From: Acholeplasmatales bacterium
Lineage (GTDB): Bacteria; Bacillota_I; Bacilli_A; Acholeplasmatales; Anaeroplasmataceae
Assembly (NCBI GenBank): GCA_024690445.1
Contig: JAILPD010000020.1
Coordinates: 1 to 64,000, forward strand
Reading direction: 5' to 3'
Length of the DNA stretch: 64,000 nt
The notes under the pieces are model-generated. The model was not told the DNA's origin. It ran no database searches and saw nothing but the letters and a program-made list of their open reading frames with translations. Both the position numbers and the translations under genes were made by a program. Positions 7,726 through 16,640 of the stretch are shown one piece after another (position 1 is the stretch's first letter; each line of letters begins with the position of its first letter).

Positions 7726-8313
7726 TTAATTGTTATTAAAATATAATTCGTCTACGACATTTAAGTAATTTAATCTAGGAACATAGCCTACCTTAATAAG
7801 GTGGGCTTTTTCTTTAAAAACAGAATAAGGAATTGATTTTCTTCCAAGTTCAAGCTCGGCTTTGTCCCAATATTCAAAAACAATATCCATAGGAACTAGA
7901 TAATATTCATCATATAGATTCCAAGCTATTATTAAAAAGCCAATACCACCATGCTTAACAATTGATCTTAAATGCTCTATTTGGTGTGGATGAATGTTTT
8001 TAAGTGGAAAGGCTGTTTTATTATGATTTTCTTTAGCTTCAAAATCAATGTATTTTCCTCTATATATTCCATTATAGTCAGTAGTAGAAGGCGTCTTATA
8101 ATATGCTTCAACAATTTTTGCCATATTACGATTTGGATAATCTACCTTTACTATCTGAACAGGAGTAGGTTTCTTATGAATAACGGCTCTATCGTTAACT
8201 AAATAATATTCATTTGATTGATTAATCATATCCTCTAATTCCATACCTAAATTTGCTTTATTAGCAGCTTTATGTAAAGTATTTTTTTTAATTGGAAAAT
8301 TAATTGCCATCAT
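7726..8313 (-). CDS. recU: Holliday junction resolvase RecU
   Basis: A 195-residue RecU: GMELEDMINQSNEYY near the N-terminus, KKPTPVQIVKV, then the nuclease core TTDYNG (D79) and IDFEAK (D90, E92, K94), followed by FPLKNIHPHQIEHL and HGGIGFLI. RecU cuts four-way DNA junctions in repair and chromosome segregation. The acidic/lysine catalytic set matches the family. ATG at 8313 is preceded by AAGGTGATGA; the adjoining ATG at 8310 is an equally possible start. In many Bacilli recU sits beside a penicillin-binding protein gene; here it is alone and convergent with the preceding gene. Confidence 0.95.
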   Translation of the reverse strand: MMAINFPIKKNTLHKAANKANLGMELEDMINQSNEYYLVNDRAVIHKKPTPVQIVKVDYPNRNMAKIVEAYYKTPSTTDYNGIYRGKYIDFEAKENHNKTAFPLKNIHPHQIEHLRSIVKHGGIGFLIIAWNLYDEYYLVPMDIVFEYWDKAELELGRKSIPYSVFKEKAHLIKVGYVPRLNYLNVVDELYFNNN

Positions 8314-8411
8314 TCATCACCTTACTTATTTTATCACATCTCATCTTTATTAGCAAAAACATAAAAAACGGACTTAAAACGCTTTTATGACTGATTTTTA
8401 TAATTTATAGA

Positions 8412-8439
8412 TTGAATATAATAAAAAGAGATATATAAT
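8412..8439 (+). promoter_or_regulatory. Promoter of the CBM20-like gene
   Basis: TTGAAT (8412-8417), 16-base spacer, TATAAT (8434-8439). Confidence 0.7.
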
Positions 8440-8447
8440 ATTTTTAT

Positions 8448-8464
8448 AGGTATATTTTATACCT
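8448..8464 (+). promoter_or_regulatory. Inverted repeat in the CBM20 leader
   Basis: Perfect 7-base arms AGGTATA and TATACCT around TTT, right at the expected transcription start. It could be an operator or a 5' hairpin that protects an abundant mRNA. Confidence 0.5.
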
Positions 8465-8493
8465 AAATAGTGAAAAATATTTGGAGGGATATT

Positions 8494-8787
8494 ATGGCAC
8501 AAGTTACAGTTTCAATTAAGGTTAATTCAAATGCTAAGAATGTTTATATCGTAGGTTCTACAAAGAATCTTGGTGAATGGGATGCTAAGGCTGCAGTATT
8601 AGTTAAGGATGGCGTTGTTTCAAAGAGATTCGAAGAAGGAACAAAGGTAGAGTTCAAGGTATTATCTGCTAAGACTTGGGACGCTGTTGAAAAGGGTGTT
8701 AATGGTGAAGAATTAGAAAACCATTCATTCGTAGCTACTAAGGATGTAAAGCAATTTGAAATTAATGTTGCAAATTTCAATGCATAA
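8494..8787 (+). CDS. Stand-alone CBM20-like starch-binding protein, cytoplasmic
   Basis: A 97-residue protein that is a single carbohydrate-binding module: NVYIVGSTKNLGEWD near the start is the hallmark of family CBM20, followed by VEFKVLSAKTWDAVEKG and a C-terminal strand. CBM20 modules bind starch or glycogen, usually as appendages of amylases. Here there is no enzyme domain and no signal peptide, so it should act inside the cell, perhaps on glycogen; that is inference. Lysine is mostly AAG and glycine mostly GGT, unlike weakly expressed neighbours, and it has a strong GGAGGG site, own promoter and terminator, suggesting high expression. Start at ATG 8494 rather than the upstream in-frame ATG, which has no good site. 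Confidence 0.8.
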   Translation: MAQVTVSIKVNSNAKNVYIVGSTKNLGEWDAKAAVLVKDGVVSKRFEEGTKVEFKVLSAKTWDAVEKGVNGEELENHSFVATKDVKQFEINVANFNA

Positions 8788-8810
8788 ATAATTTTAAAAA
8801 ATGGACGAAA

Positions 8811-8837
8811 AAGTTTGGTTTATCCAAACTTTTTTTC
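8811..8837 (+). terminator. Terminator of the CBM20-like gene
   Basis: AAGTTTGG-TTTAT-CCAAACTT hairpin with seven T. Confidence 0.9.
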
Positions 8838-8873
8838 TTTCTTATATTTATTTAAAATAAATATTTCCTTTTC

Positions 8874-8902
8874 TTGAAAATTGAAATTCATTAGTATATA
8901 CT
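8874..8902 (+). promoter_or_regulatory. Promoter of the RNase J paralogue
   Basis: TTGAAA (8874-8879), 17-base spacer, TATACT (8897-8902). A second TATAAT at 8911-8916 is also present. Confidence 0.65.
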
Positions 8903-8948
8903 ATTATTAGTATAATTTCGATTCAAAAAGAAAGGAGAATTGTGATTT

Positions 8949-10655
8949 ATGAGTAAAATTAATTTTATTGCTATCGGCGGTGTACAAGAAGACGGCAAGA
9001 ATATGTTTTGTATAGAAGTTGATGAAAAGATTTTTATCCTAGATTGTGGAGATAAATATCCAACTAGTGAACTTTATGGTGTAGACGTAATCGTAAATGA
9101 TTTATCATATATTGTTGAAAATATATCACGAGTTCAAGGTGTATTCTTATCTCATGCTCATAATGATCATATTGGTGGAGTTTCTTTCCTTTTAAGAGAA
9201 AAGAAACTTAAGGTTTATGGCTCTAAATTTACAATATCAGTCCTAAAGAGTATTTTAACAGATGAAGAAGTTGATTTCGATGATGATGAGCTTGAGGTTG
9301 TAACAAGTAAGACTGCTCTTCGTTTTGGTGATGTTACAGTAAGATTCTTTGAGGTTTCACATAATATTCCTGAGTGTTTTGGTATAGCATTAAATACTAA
9401 TGATGGTTATATTATCTATACTGCAAATTATAATTTTGATCAGAATTCTAGAATTGACTATTCACATATGTTTAGAAGCCTTGCAGTATTCTCTAAGGAA
9501 GGCGTATTAGCATTATTGACTGAGTCTTTAGGTGCTATGAATGAAGAATCAAGAGGTACAATTCTTGAATTTAAAACTAGAATGATTAATTTATTAACTC
9601 AAGTTAATAATAGAGTAATATTTACAATGTTCTCAAGTGATATCTTACGTATTAAGCAAATTTGCGATATTGCAATTAGTCAAGGAAAGAGAATTGCTAT
9701 TTTAGGTATTAAGACACAAAAGCTTGTAAGAATTGCGATTCAACAAGGATTTATTAATATTCCTGAAAATAAGTTTGTTCAATTAAAGTATATTGATGAT
9801 TCGCATCTAAATGATGATAAGGATTTAGTTGTTATTGTAACTGGTGAACGCCATGAACCATATCATATGCTTCAAAGAATGGCTAAGGGCTTTGATAGAT
9901 TAGTTAAATTAAATGAAAATGATACAGTAGTTGTTTTAACTACACCATATATTGGTACTGAAAAGATGGCAGCTAGAACATTAGATACTGTATATCATGT
10001 GACATCTAAAATTAAAACATTTGATACTAAATTATTACCTAGAACAGATGCTAATAGAGAAGAAATAAAGGAAATGATTAATATCTTAAAGCCTAAATAT
10101 ATTATTCCTGTTATTGGTGAATATCGTCATCAATATGCTTTAAGAATAGTTGCTGATTGTATCAATTACAAAGATGATCAAGTAATTATTGCTGATAATG
10201 GTGATATTGTTTCATTTGTAAATGGTAAATATGTTGGTATTACAGGCGATGTACCATGTGGCGAATTAATGATTGATGGTAAGGCATTTAAGGATGTTTC
10301 AGATGTTGTAATGAGAGATAGAGAGCTTTTAGCTAAGGATGGTTTAATCTTAATTACAGCTAATGTAAATCCTAGAACTAAGACTGTAGTATTAGGACCT
10401 GAAATTGTTACAAAGGGATTCGTATTTAATAAAGAAAATGAAGATGTAAATGATAATATGAAGAATATCTTTACAGAAGTTTCTAAGACATTCTTAGCAT
10501 CTAAATTCATTAACTGGAGTGAATATAAAATAGCTATTAAAAATGAGATTTCTCACTACATTTATAAAGAAGTAAAAAGAAGCCCTATTATCATTCCTGT
10601 ATTAATTTCTACAGATACTGAAACTATCGCAGCAAGTGAAGTAGAGGCTCAATAA
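8949..10655 (+). CDS. RNase J2-like paralogue with incomplete active site
   Basis: A 568-residue RNase J-family protein (beta-lactamase/beta-CASP fold plus C-terminal domain). The first metal motif HAHNDH is intact (H69, H71, D73, H74), as is H138. But the bridging aspartate, D167 in the window's other RNase J, is N160 here (TANYN in place of TGDFK), and the last metal histidine (PVHGEY) is I389 (PVIGEY). The substrate-binding TTGHGSQGE segment is also missing. Known: in several Firmicutes RNase J2 is weakly active or inactive and works as partner of RNase J1. I infer the same role here. AAGGAG precedes the ATG; it is transcribed alone and ends at a bidirectional terminator shared with rarA. 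Confidence 0.85.
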   Translation: MSKINFIAIGGVQEDGKNMFCIEVDEKIFILDCGDKYPTSELYGVDVIVNDLSYIVENISRVQGVFLSHAHNDHIGGVSFLLREKKLKVYGSKFTISVLKSILTDEEVDFDDDELEVVTSKTALRFGDVTVRFFEVSHNIPECFGIALNTNDGYIIYTANYNFDQNSRIDYSHMFRSLAVFSKEGVLALLTESLGAMNEESRGTILEFKTRMINLLTQVNNRVIFTMFSSDILRIKQICDIAISQGKRIAILGIKTQKLVRIAIQQGFINIPENKFVQLKYIDDSHLNDDKDLVVIVTGERHEPYHMLQRMAKGFDRLVKLNENDTVVVLTTPYIGTEKMAARTLDTVYHVTSKIKTFDTKLLPRTDANREEIKEMINILKPKYIIPVIGEYRHQYALRIVADCINYKDDQVIIADNGDIVSFVNGKYVGITGDVPCGELMIDGKAFKDVSDVVMRDRELLAKDGLILITANVNPRTKTVVLGPEIVTKGFVFNKENEDVNDNMKNIFTEVSKTFLASKFINWSEYKIAIKNEISHYIYKEVKRSPIIIPVLISTDTETIAASEVEAQ

Positions 10656-10662
10656 AAAAGAA

Positions 10663-10687
10663 AAAGACGAATTTAATTTTCGTCTTT
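10663..10687. terminator. Bidirectional terminator between rnj paralogue and rarA
   Basis: AAAGACGAA and TTCGTCTTT arms; A-rich on the left and T-rich on the right, so it works for both convergent genes. It overlaps the end of rarA. Confidence 0.75.
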
Positions 10688-11887
10688 TAATTTTGCCATA
10701 AAATCTTTGATTGCACGCTCATATGAGCCTGTATTTTTTGGCTTATAATAGATTTTATCTATTAATTCATCAGGTAAGTATTGTTGCTTAACCCATCCCT
10801 TTTCATAATCATGAGGGTATTTATATTCATATTTACCACTCTTTAATTCTTTATTTAGAATATGAGGTGGAATAGCCATTGATGTCATATTTTCTAAATC
10901 AGAGATAGCTTCATTAATTCCTAAATATGTTGAATTTGATTTAGGAGAAGTAGCTAAATCAACAACGGCATAAGCTAAAGGAATTCTAGCCTCAGGTAAG
11001 CCTACGTGTAGGGCTGCTTCACATGCTGCATAAACTCTAGGACCAACGTTTGGGTTACCAAGTCCAATATCTTCATATGCACTTATTAATAAGCGTCTTG
11101 CGATAAATTCTAAATCCTCTGTTTGTAATAATCTTGCAAGATAGTGTAGTGCCGCATCTGGGTCACTTCCTCTAATAGATTTAATCATCGCAGAAGCGCA
11201 ATCATAATAATATTCGCCTTCTCTATCAATTTGGAAGGCTTTTTTACCAATTAGCTTTTCAACATTTTCTAAGTTGATATCATTTTTATCTAGCATTTCA
11301 GTTATTTCAAGCATATTTAAAGCAGTTCTTACTTCACATGAAGAAGCTGTTGCTAGATATTGATAAATTTCATCTGATAGCTCAGTCATGTTTTCACTTT
11401 TTACAGTTTTCTTTAATAATGAAATGATATCTTCTTTAGATATTTCATTCATTCGATATATATGACATCTAGATCTAATTGCTGGATTAATAGAACGATA
11501 TGGATTTTCTGTTGTAAGTCCAATAATTATTAAACTACCATTTTCAGCATAAGGAAGAAGAAAGTCTTGAATATCCTTTTTCATTCTATGAATTTCATCA
11601 ATAATACAAATTGTACTTTCATGATATTTAGCACAATCTGCTATTTCCTTTAATTTATTTTTTGAGTCTGTAGATGCATTAAATGAAAAAGATGTTAAAG
11701 GAAACATATCGGCAATAATAGATGCGATTGATGTTTTACCAGTACCTGCAGGACCATATAAAATCATAGAACATAAATTACCACTATCTAGCATTTTTTT
11801 AATAACACCTTGTGGTCCGACTAAATGATCTTGTCCAATGATATCTTCAAATTTTTTTGGTCGTATTCTATATGCTAGTGGTTGCAT
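10673..11887 (-). CDS. rarA: Replication-associated recombination protein A (AAA+ ATPase)
   Basis: About 404 residues with the RarA/MgsA order: QPLAYRIRPKKFEDIIGQDH, Walker A GPAGTGKTS, Walker B CIIDEIHRM, sensor-1 IIGLTTENPYRSINPA, arginine finger SRCHIY, then the C-terminal MgsA tetramerisation part (AYEDIGLGNP, GLPEARIPLAYAVVDLA). RarA is recruited to stalled forks and DNA ends with SSB and RecA. Start: the ATG at 11887 has AGGTGAT 7 bases upstream; in-frame ATGs at 11890 and 11902 are possible, but the latter lacks a ribosome binding site and would contain this one. Confidence 0.95.
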   Translation of the reverse strand: MQPLAYRIRPKKFEDIIGQDHLVGPQGVIKKMLDSGNLCSMILYGPAGTGKTSIASIIADMFPLTSFSFNASTDSKNKLKEIADCAKYHESTICIIDEIHRMKKDIQDFLLPYAENGSLIIIGLTTENPYRSINPAIRSRCHIYRMNEISKEDIISLLKKTVKSENMTELSDEIYQYLATASSCEVRTALNMLEITEMLDKNDINLENVEKLIGKKAFQIDREGEYYYDCASAMIKSIRGSDPDAALHYLARLLQTEDLEFIARRLLISAYEDIGLGNPNVGPRVYAACEAALHVGLPEARIPLAYAVVDLATSPKSNSTYLGINEAISDLENMTSMAIPPHILNKELKSGKYEYKYPHDYEKGWVKQQYLPDELIDKIYYKPKNTGSYERAIKDFMAKLKDEN

Positions 11888-11926
11888 CATATCACCTGCC
11901 ATTTTAACAAAATATCTTTCTAATCG

Positions 11927-11954
11927 ATTATAACATAATTTTTACTATAAACAA
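11927..11954 (-). promoter_or_regulatory. Promoter of rarA
   Basis: Minus strand TTGTTT (11954-11949), 16-base spacer, TATAAT (11932-11927). Confidence 0.65.
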
Positions 11955-12039
11955 TAATTCGAAGAATTCTAATTTTTAATAAATATAAAATATTTTATTA
12001 AAATTAAGGCTTAAATAAGAGATTTTTTTGGATACTACT

Positions 12040-12067
12040 TTGTTCTAATCATTAATTATGATATAAT
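12040..12067 (+). promoter_or_regulatory. Promoter of the rel operon
   Basis: TTGTTC (12040-12045), 16-base spacer, TATAAT (12062-12067), 33 bases before the start codon. Confidence 0.7.
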
Positions 12068-12100
12068 TAACTATATATTTTTTGAATGGAGGTGAGCTAT

Positions 12101-14302
12101 ATGCCAAAGTCTTATAATACAATTGAAGATTTGATGAAGGAAGTAGGAACTTATATTAAAAAGCCTGAATCTATTGAAAAAATTAAGTCTGCTTATGAAA
12201 AAGCTAGAAAATTGCATGAAGGACAATTGCGTAAAAGTGGAGAGCCATATATTATCCATCCACTTAATGTTGCTGGTATATTAGCTGAACTTCATGCAGG
12301 ACCAGATACAATTTGTGCCGGTTTATTACACGATGTTGTTGAAGATACTGAATGTACTAAAGAGGATTTAGCAAATGAATTTGGTAATGACATTGCTGAA
12401 ATGGTTGATGGTGTTACTAAGGTTGGTCAATTAAAGTTTGCGTCATTAGAACAAAAACAAGCAACTAATCATCAACATATCTTACTTGCGATGGCAAAGG
12501 ATATTAGAGTCGTTATTGTAAAGCTTGCCGATAGATTACACAACATTAGAACATTAGGTGTTATGTCTGATGAACAAAAACAAAGAATCGCAAGAGAAAC
12601 ATTAGAAATTTATGCCGCACTTGCTCATAAGCTAGGTATCTACACTATTAAGGCTGAATTAGAAGATACAGCTTTAAAGTATGTTGACCCTGCTTATTAC
12701 AATAGAATTGTATCTAAAATCAAAAATGATTCATCTGCACGTATGAATAATGTTGATCATACAATCAGTGAAATTTCTAGAATATTATTAGAAAACAACA
12801 TTAGTGATTTTAAGATTAAAGGTAGAATTAAAAACATCTATAGTATCTACAAGAAGATGGTTAATCAAAATAAGGAATTTGAGGATATTTATGATATCTT
12901 AGCCATCAGAATCATAGTTGATACTGTAAGTGAATGTTATCAATGTCTAGGCTTAATTCATGCAAACTATAATCCGGTCCCTAAGAGATTTAAGGATTAT
13001 ATTGCAGTTCCAAAACCTAATATGTATCAATCTTTACATACAACTGTTATTTCTAAGGATGGGTTTACATTTGAAGTTCAAATTAGAACAGTTGAAATGG
13101 ATAAGATAGCAGAACTCGGTGTCGCTGCGCACTGGGCATATAAAGAAGGCGTTGATTACAATAAGGAAAGAGAACAATATGAAATTGCTTCTAAATTAAA
13201 ATGGTATGGTGATTTATTAAAGTTCTCAGAAGATGAAGAAAAGAATAAAAACGACGCTAAGGAATATGTTGATCAGGTTAAAGAGGATTTGCTTGGTACT
13301 ACAGTATATGTTTATACTCCAACAGGTGAAATCATCGACTTACCAAAGGGTTCTACACCACTAGACTTTGCATATCGTATTCATACAAATGTCGGAAATA
13401 CGACTGTTGGAGCTATCGTAAATAATAGAATAGTTCCGCTTGATTACGAATTAGCAAATGGTGATATCGTATCAATTAAGACAAATAAGAATTCTTTTGG
13501 ACCATCTGAAAACTGGTTAAAGATTGCTAAAACAAATAATGCTAAGCATAAGATTAAGAATTTCTTAAATAAGCAAAATAGAGATATCTTAGTAGCTCAT
13601 GGTAAGCAAGCATTAGAAGATGAATTTAAGAGTAATAAGATAACAAGTTTTGAAATTACAAATGATTTTGTAAAGAACAACTTTGCAAAATACAATATTA
13701 ATACAGTAGATGATTTATATGCAGAAATAGCTAAATCTAATATTTCATCTAAGACAGTTTATTTAAAATATACTGGTAATGATGATGATAAGAAGATTAC
13801 AGAAGAAATATTAGTTAAAGCTGCTGAAAGAAATAATACTAAATTCTTAACAACAAATAGTGAAACAGGAGTTGTAGTAGAAGGATTAACAAATCCTCAA
13901 TTAAAGCTTGGTTCTTGTTGTAACCCAATTCCTGGAGATCCAATCGTTGGATATGTAACTAAGGGATATGGTATTGTTGTTCACCATCAGGATTGTAAGA
14001 ATTGTGAATCATTCCAAAAGGAAAGATTAATTCCTTTAAAGTGGGCTGATAATACAAATAGAAAATATCCTGTATTAATTAAGATTGAAGCTACATCTAA
14101 TATGAATCTATTGGTTGATATTATGAACACTGTTTCATCATCTGGTATGTCAATACTTGCTATTCATGCCAATAGTAATTCTAATTTAGAAACCGTTGTA
14201 AAATTAAAGGTTTCAACTTCTAATTTATTAGAATTAGAAAGAATGATTGTCAACCTTAAAAAGGTTAAATATATTTATAATATTGTAAGAGAGAATTTAT
14301 AA
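12101..14302 (+). CDS. rel: Bifunctional (p)ppGpp synthetase/hydrolase Rel
   Basis: The 733-residue protein has the long-Rel order. The HD hydrolase domain (residues ~35-155) keeps H53, H77-D78 and KLADRLHN (D144). The synthetase domain (~235-345) keeps GRIKNIYSIYKKM, the RFKD loop at 296-299 (the RxKD form typical of bifunctional enzymes, not the ExDD of RelA), and FEVQIRT. Then come a TGS domain (~402-461), a zinc/Cys segment with CCNP and HHQDCKNC (~610-635) and an ACT domain (~660-733). It makes (p)ppGpp on starved ribosomes and degrades it otherwise. GGAGGTGAG precedes the ATG at 12101. Its stop overlaps dtd by one base, as in B. subtilis, where dtd also follows relA. Confidence 0.97.
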   Translation: MPKSYNTIEDLMKEVGTYIKKPESIEKIKSAYEKARKLHEGQLRKSGEPYIIHPLNVAGILAELHAGPDTICAGLLHDVVEDTECTKEDLANEFGNDIAEMVDGVTKVGQLKFASLEQKQATNHQHILLAMAKDIRVVIVKLADRLHNIRTLGVMSDEQKQRIARETLEIYAALAHKLGIYTIKAELEDTALKYVDPAYYNRIVSKIKNDSSARMNNVDHTISEISRILLENNISDFKIKGRIKNIYSIYKKMVNQNKEFEDIYDILAIRIIVDTVSECYQCLGLIHANYNPVPKRFKDYIAVPKPNMYQSLHTTVISKDGFTFEVQIRTVEMDKIAELGVAAHWAYKEGVDYNKEREQYEIASKLKWYGDLLKFSEDEEKNKNDAKEYVDQVKEDLLGTTVYVYTPTGEIIDLPKGSTPLDFAYRIHTNVGNTTVGAIVNNRIVPLDYELANGDIVSIKTNKNSFGPSENWLKIAKTNNAKHKIKNFLNKQNRDILVAHGKQALEDEFKSNKITSFEITNDFVKNNFAKYNINTVDDLYAEIAKSNISSKTVYLKYTGNDDDKKITEEILVKAAERNNTKFLTTNSETGVVVEGLTNPQLKLGSCCNPIPGDPIVGYVTKGYGIVVHHQDCKNCESFQKERLIPLKWADNTNRKYPVLIKIEATSNMNLLVDIMNTVSSSGMSILAIHANSNSNLETVVKLKVSTSNLLELERMIVNLKKVKYIYNIVRENL

Positions 14303-14748
14303 TGAGAGTAGTTATCCAAAGAGTAAAGTACGCTTCATGTACTGTTTCAAATGAAATAACAGGAAAAGTTGATAAAGGCTTTATGATTTTAGTAGGCTTT
14401 AAAGAAGGCGATACTTTAGATTCAATGGATAAAGTATTAAAGAAAGTAATAGGACTAAGAATTTTTGAAGATGAGAATGGAAAAATGAACAAAAGCCTAA
14501 ATGATGTAGGTGGTAGTATTTTAGCAATTTCTCAATTCACATTATATGCTGATTGTAGACATGGTAATAGACCAGGTTTTACTGAGGCAATGAGGTATGA
14601 TATGGCAAGCGAATATTATGATTTATTTTGTGATAAATTAAATCAAGCAGGCATTCATACCGAAAGGGGTATCTTTGGGGCAGACATGAAAATTGAATTG
14701 TTGAATGATGGTCCTGTTACAATTATTTTAGATAGTGAGGAATTATAA
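14302..14748 (+). CDS. dtd: D-aminoacyl-tRNA deacylase
   Basis: 148 residues, full family length. The opening MRVVIQRVKYASCTV, the motif SQFTLYADCRHGNRPGF and the C-terminal NDGPVTIILDS with the Gly-Pro proofreading dipeptide are intact. Dtd removes D-amino acids (and glycine from tRNA-Ala) from mischarged tRNA, a translation quality step. The ATG overlaps the rel stop by one base (TAATG), so the genes are translationally coupled; the stop overlaps the next gene the same way. Confidence 0.97.
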   Translation: MRVVIQRVKYASCTVSNEITGKVDKGFMILVGFKEGDTLDSMDKVLKKVIGLRIFEDENGKMNKSLNDVGGSILAISQFTLYADCRHGNRPGFTEAMRYDMASEYYDLFCDKLNQAGIHTERGIFGADMKIELLNDGPVTIILDSEEL

Positions 14749-16604
14749 TGAAGCCATATGTTTTTAATGGAAAAGAATATGAAAATCTTAATAATTTAGC
14801 TATGGCTTATAAAGAAAGCTTTGATTTAGGTATTCAAGATATTTATGAAAACACAAAGAAGTTTTTAAAATTTGTTAAGAGTAATACTAAGAATAAGGAA
14901 AGAATTAAAGCTATAACAAATGATATTTATCTATCAAAATATAAGAACAATGCTTTAACATTTGTCATTTTTGATTTATTAGATGTTAAAGAAGTAGTTA
15001 TTAATGGTAAAACTGTTACCTTTGAACAATTTATTCAATTAATAACTGAAAATCATAATACTAATAACGCCTTATTTAAATTCTTAGAAGATCATGGTGT
15101 AACTAGATGTTATGAAAGATTAAATCCAGGTGCTAAATATTTTAAGGATATGTATTTTGTCGAAAGAAATTTTGATAATGATTTCACTTATAAATATTTA
15201 TCTACTTTATTCACATTTGAGATAAAGGAATCAATTTTTAATAAAATAACTAGTATAGCTATTCAAAATGAGGAATGCTTTAGAAGATCATCTAAGCTAG
15301 TTAGAGATGATATCTTTATGTTATCAATTGCTCATACATATGGATTCCGTGAAGCTATTTCAATTATTAATGAAAAGAATGGTATCTTTAAAGCTGTTAA
15401 GTTATTTAAACATGATAAGAAGAGCGATATTGATGAAGAACAATTAAGAAGAATGTTTAAGGATTCATTCTTCTGGTGGTTATATGATAATTATGAAGCA
15501 TATGATGCGAAGGGTAAGGCTAAACAAGTAGTTGCTAGATTAAAAAGAATTAAGAAAGAATTTTCTAAATTTGTTAAAGAAAAAGATGAAAAGCAAATTG
15601 CTAAAATCAATTTTGATTTTTATACTGATGTATCAAGAAAATTATATTTAGCATATTTAGATTTTGTATATTTCTATAGATCTGGATTAATTACTCCATC
15701 TAAGGATGTAGAAGCTTCTAAGTTCGAATTTGATAAACCATATTGTAGAACATATATAACTGAGTCTTATATGGCTGGTAAAGTAATTAAATTATATAAT
15801 CCAAATTCTCAATCAACTCAGCTAGATATTAATCCATTAACTGGTGAAAAAATAGAAAGAGATAAAACAGAAAATAAAAATTTCGATATTGATGATATTT
15901 CAGATGAAGCACCACAGGATGAATTATTATTAGGCGATGATGAAATCTTTGTTAGGGAAGTAAAGACTATAAAGAAAAGCGCAAGATTTGCTTATATTGC
16001 GGTATTTATTGGACTTGTGAATGCTATTATGGCTGCCTTTGGAGTAGTTATCAATAAATCAACTAATACTGGTAAGACAGTTGATTTATTTAAAACAGCC
16101 TATACTACACCTTTAATTGTTGTAGGTGTAACTGCAGGTTTACTTGCTGTATTCTTTGGTGTTGTTATTTGTGTATTAGAAAATAGAAGAGTAAAAGCAT
16201 TTAATGATTATCATTTTATTGTTGATGCTAATACTAATACAATAATGACTCTTGAGGAAGAAGCATATTTATCTTGTCTTGAAAGTGATGAAAAAGTTAT
16301 TAAGACTAATATTTTAAAGAATACAATTTTTACTTCTGTAGTTGTTTCATTATTCCTTGCATTATCATGTGCTGTTGTAGGTGTGTTATTTGCTGCTGGA
16401 TTAAATGCGATTTCTGGCTTTATCAACTTTAAGGCTGGTTATTCAATTGTTGCTCAAATCATTGCATTTGCCGCATCTTTCGCAGTTGGCTTTTTAGGTG
16501 GATTATTATTTAAGCGTAAAGGATTTGTTTTTGGAGTTGTATTTAGCATTATTTCTTTTGCGATTTCACCACTAGTTATTTATATATTTGGACTAATAGC
16601 ATAA
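14748..16604 (+). CDS. Unknown protein: large soluble N-part, four C-terminal membrane segments
   Basis: A 618-residue protein I cannot assign. Residues 1 to ~400 are soluble, rich in Lys, Phe, Tyr and Asn, with no recognisable enzyme motif. An acidic stretch (about 370-400) follows, then hydrophobic segments near 410-433, 446-472, 520-552 and 558-615. It starts on the last base of dtd, so it belongs to the rel-dtd transcript, which is unusual since rel-dtd are soluble stringent-response genes. A weak hairpin at the stop may end the unit. I infer a membrane protein whose large N-part faces the cytoplasm because no signal peptide is present. Confidence 0.6.
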   Translation: MKPYVFNGKEYENLNNLAMAYKESFDLGIQDIYENTKKFLKFVKSNTKNKERIKAITNDIYLSKYKNNALTFVIFDLLDVKEVVINGKTVTFEQFIQLITENHNTNNALFKFLEDHGVTRCYERLNPGAKYFKDMYFVERNFDNDFTYKYLSTLFTFEIKESIFNKITSIAIQNEECFRRSSKLVRDDIFMLSIAHTYGFREAISIINEKNGIFKAVKLFKHDKKSDIDEEQLRRMFKDSFFWWLYDNYEAYDAKGKAKQVVARLKRIKKEFSKFVKEKDEKQIAKINFDFYTDVSRKLYLAYLDFVYFYRSGLITPSKDVEASKFEFDKPYCRTYITESYMAGKVIKLYNPNSQSTQLDINPLTGEKIERDKTENKNFDIDDISDEAPQDELLLGDDEIFVREVKTIKKSARFAYIAVFIGLVNAIMAAFGVVINKSTNTGKTVDLFKTAYTTPLIVVGVTAGLLAVFFGVVICVLENRRVKAFNDYHFIVDANTNTIMTLEEEAYLSCLESDEKVIKTNILKNTIFTSVVVSLFLALSCAVVGVLFAAGLNAISGFINFKAGYSIVAQIIAFAASFAVGFLGGLLFKRKGFVFGVVFSIISFAISPLVIYIFGLIA

Positions 16605-16616
16605 CTCGTTTATGCT
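16598..16616 (+). terminator. Weak terminator-like hairpin after the rel unit
   Basis: Perfect 7-base arms AGCATAA and TTATGCT around CTCGT, but only a loose T-rich tail, so read-through into rimO is possible. Confidence 0.4.
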
Positions 16617-16640
16617 ATTTGTATTTTTGGAGGATATTTT

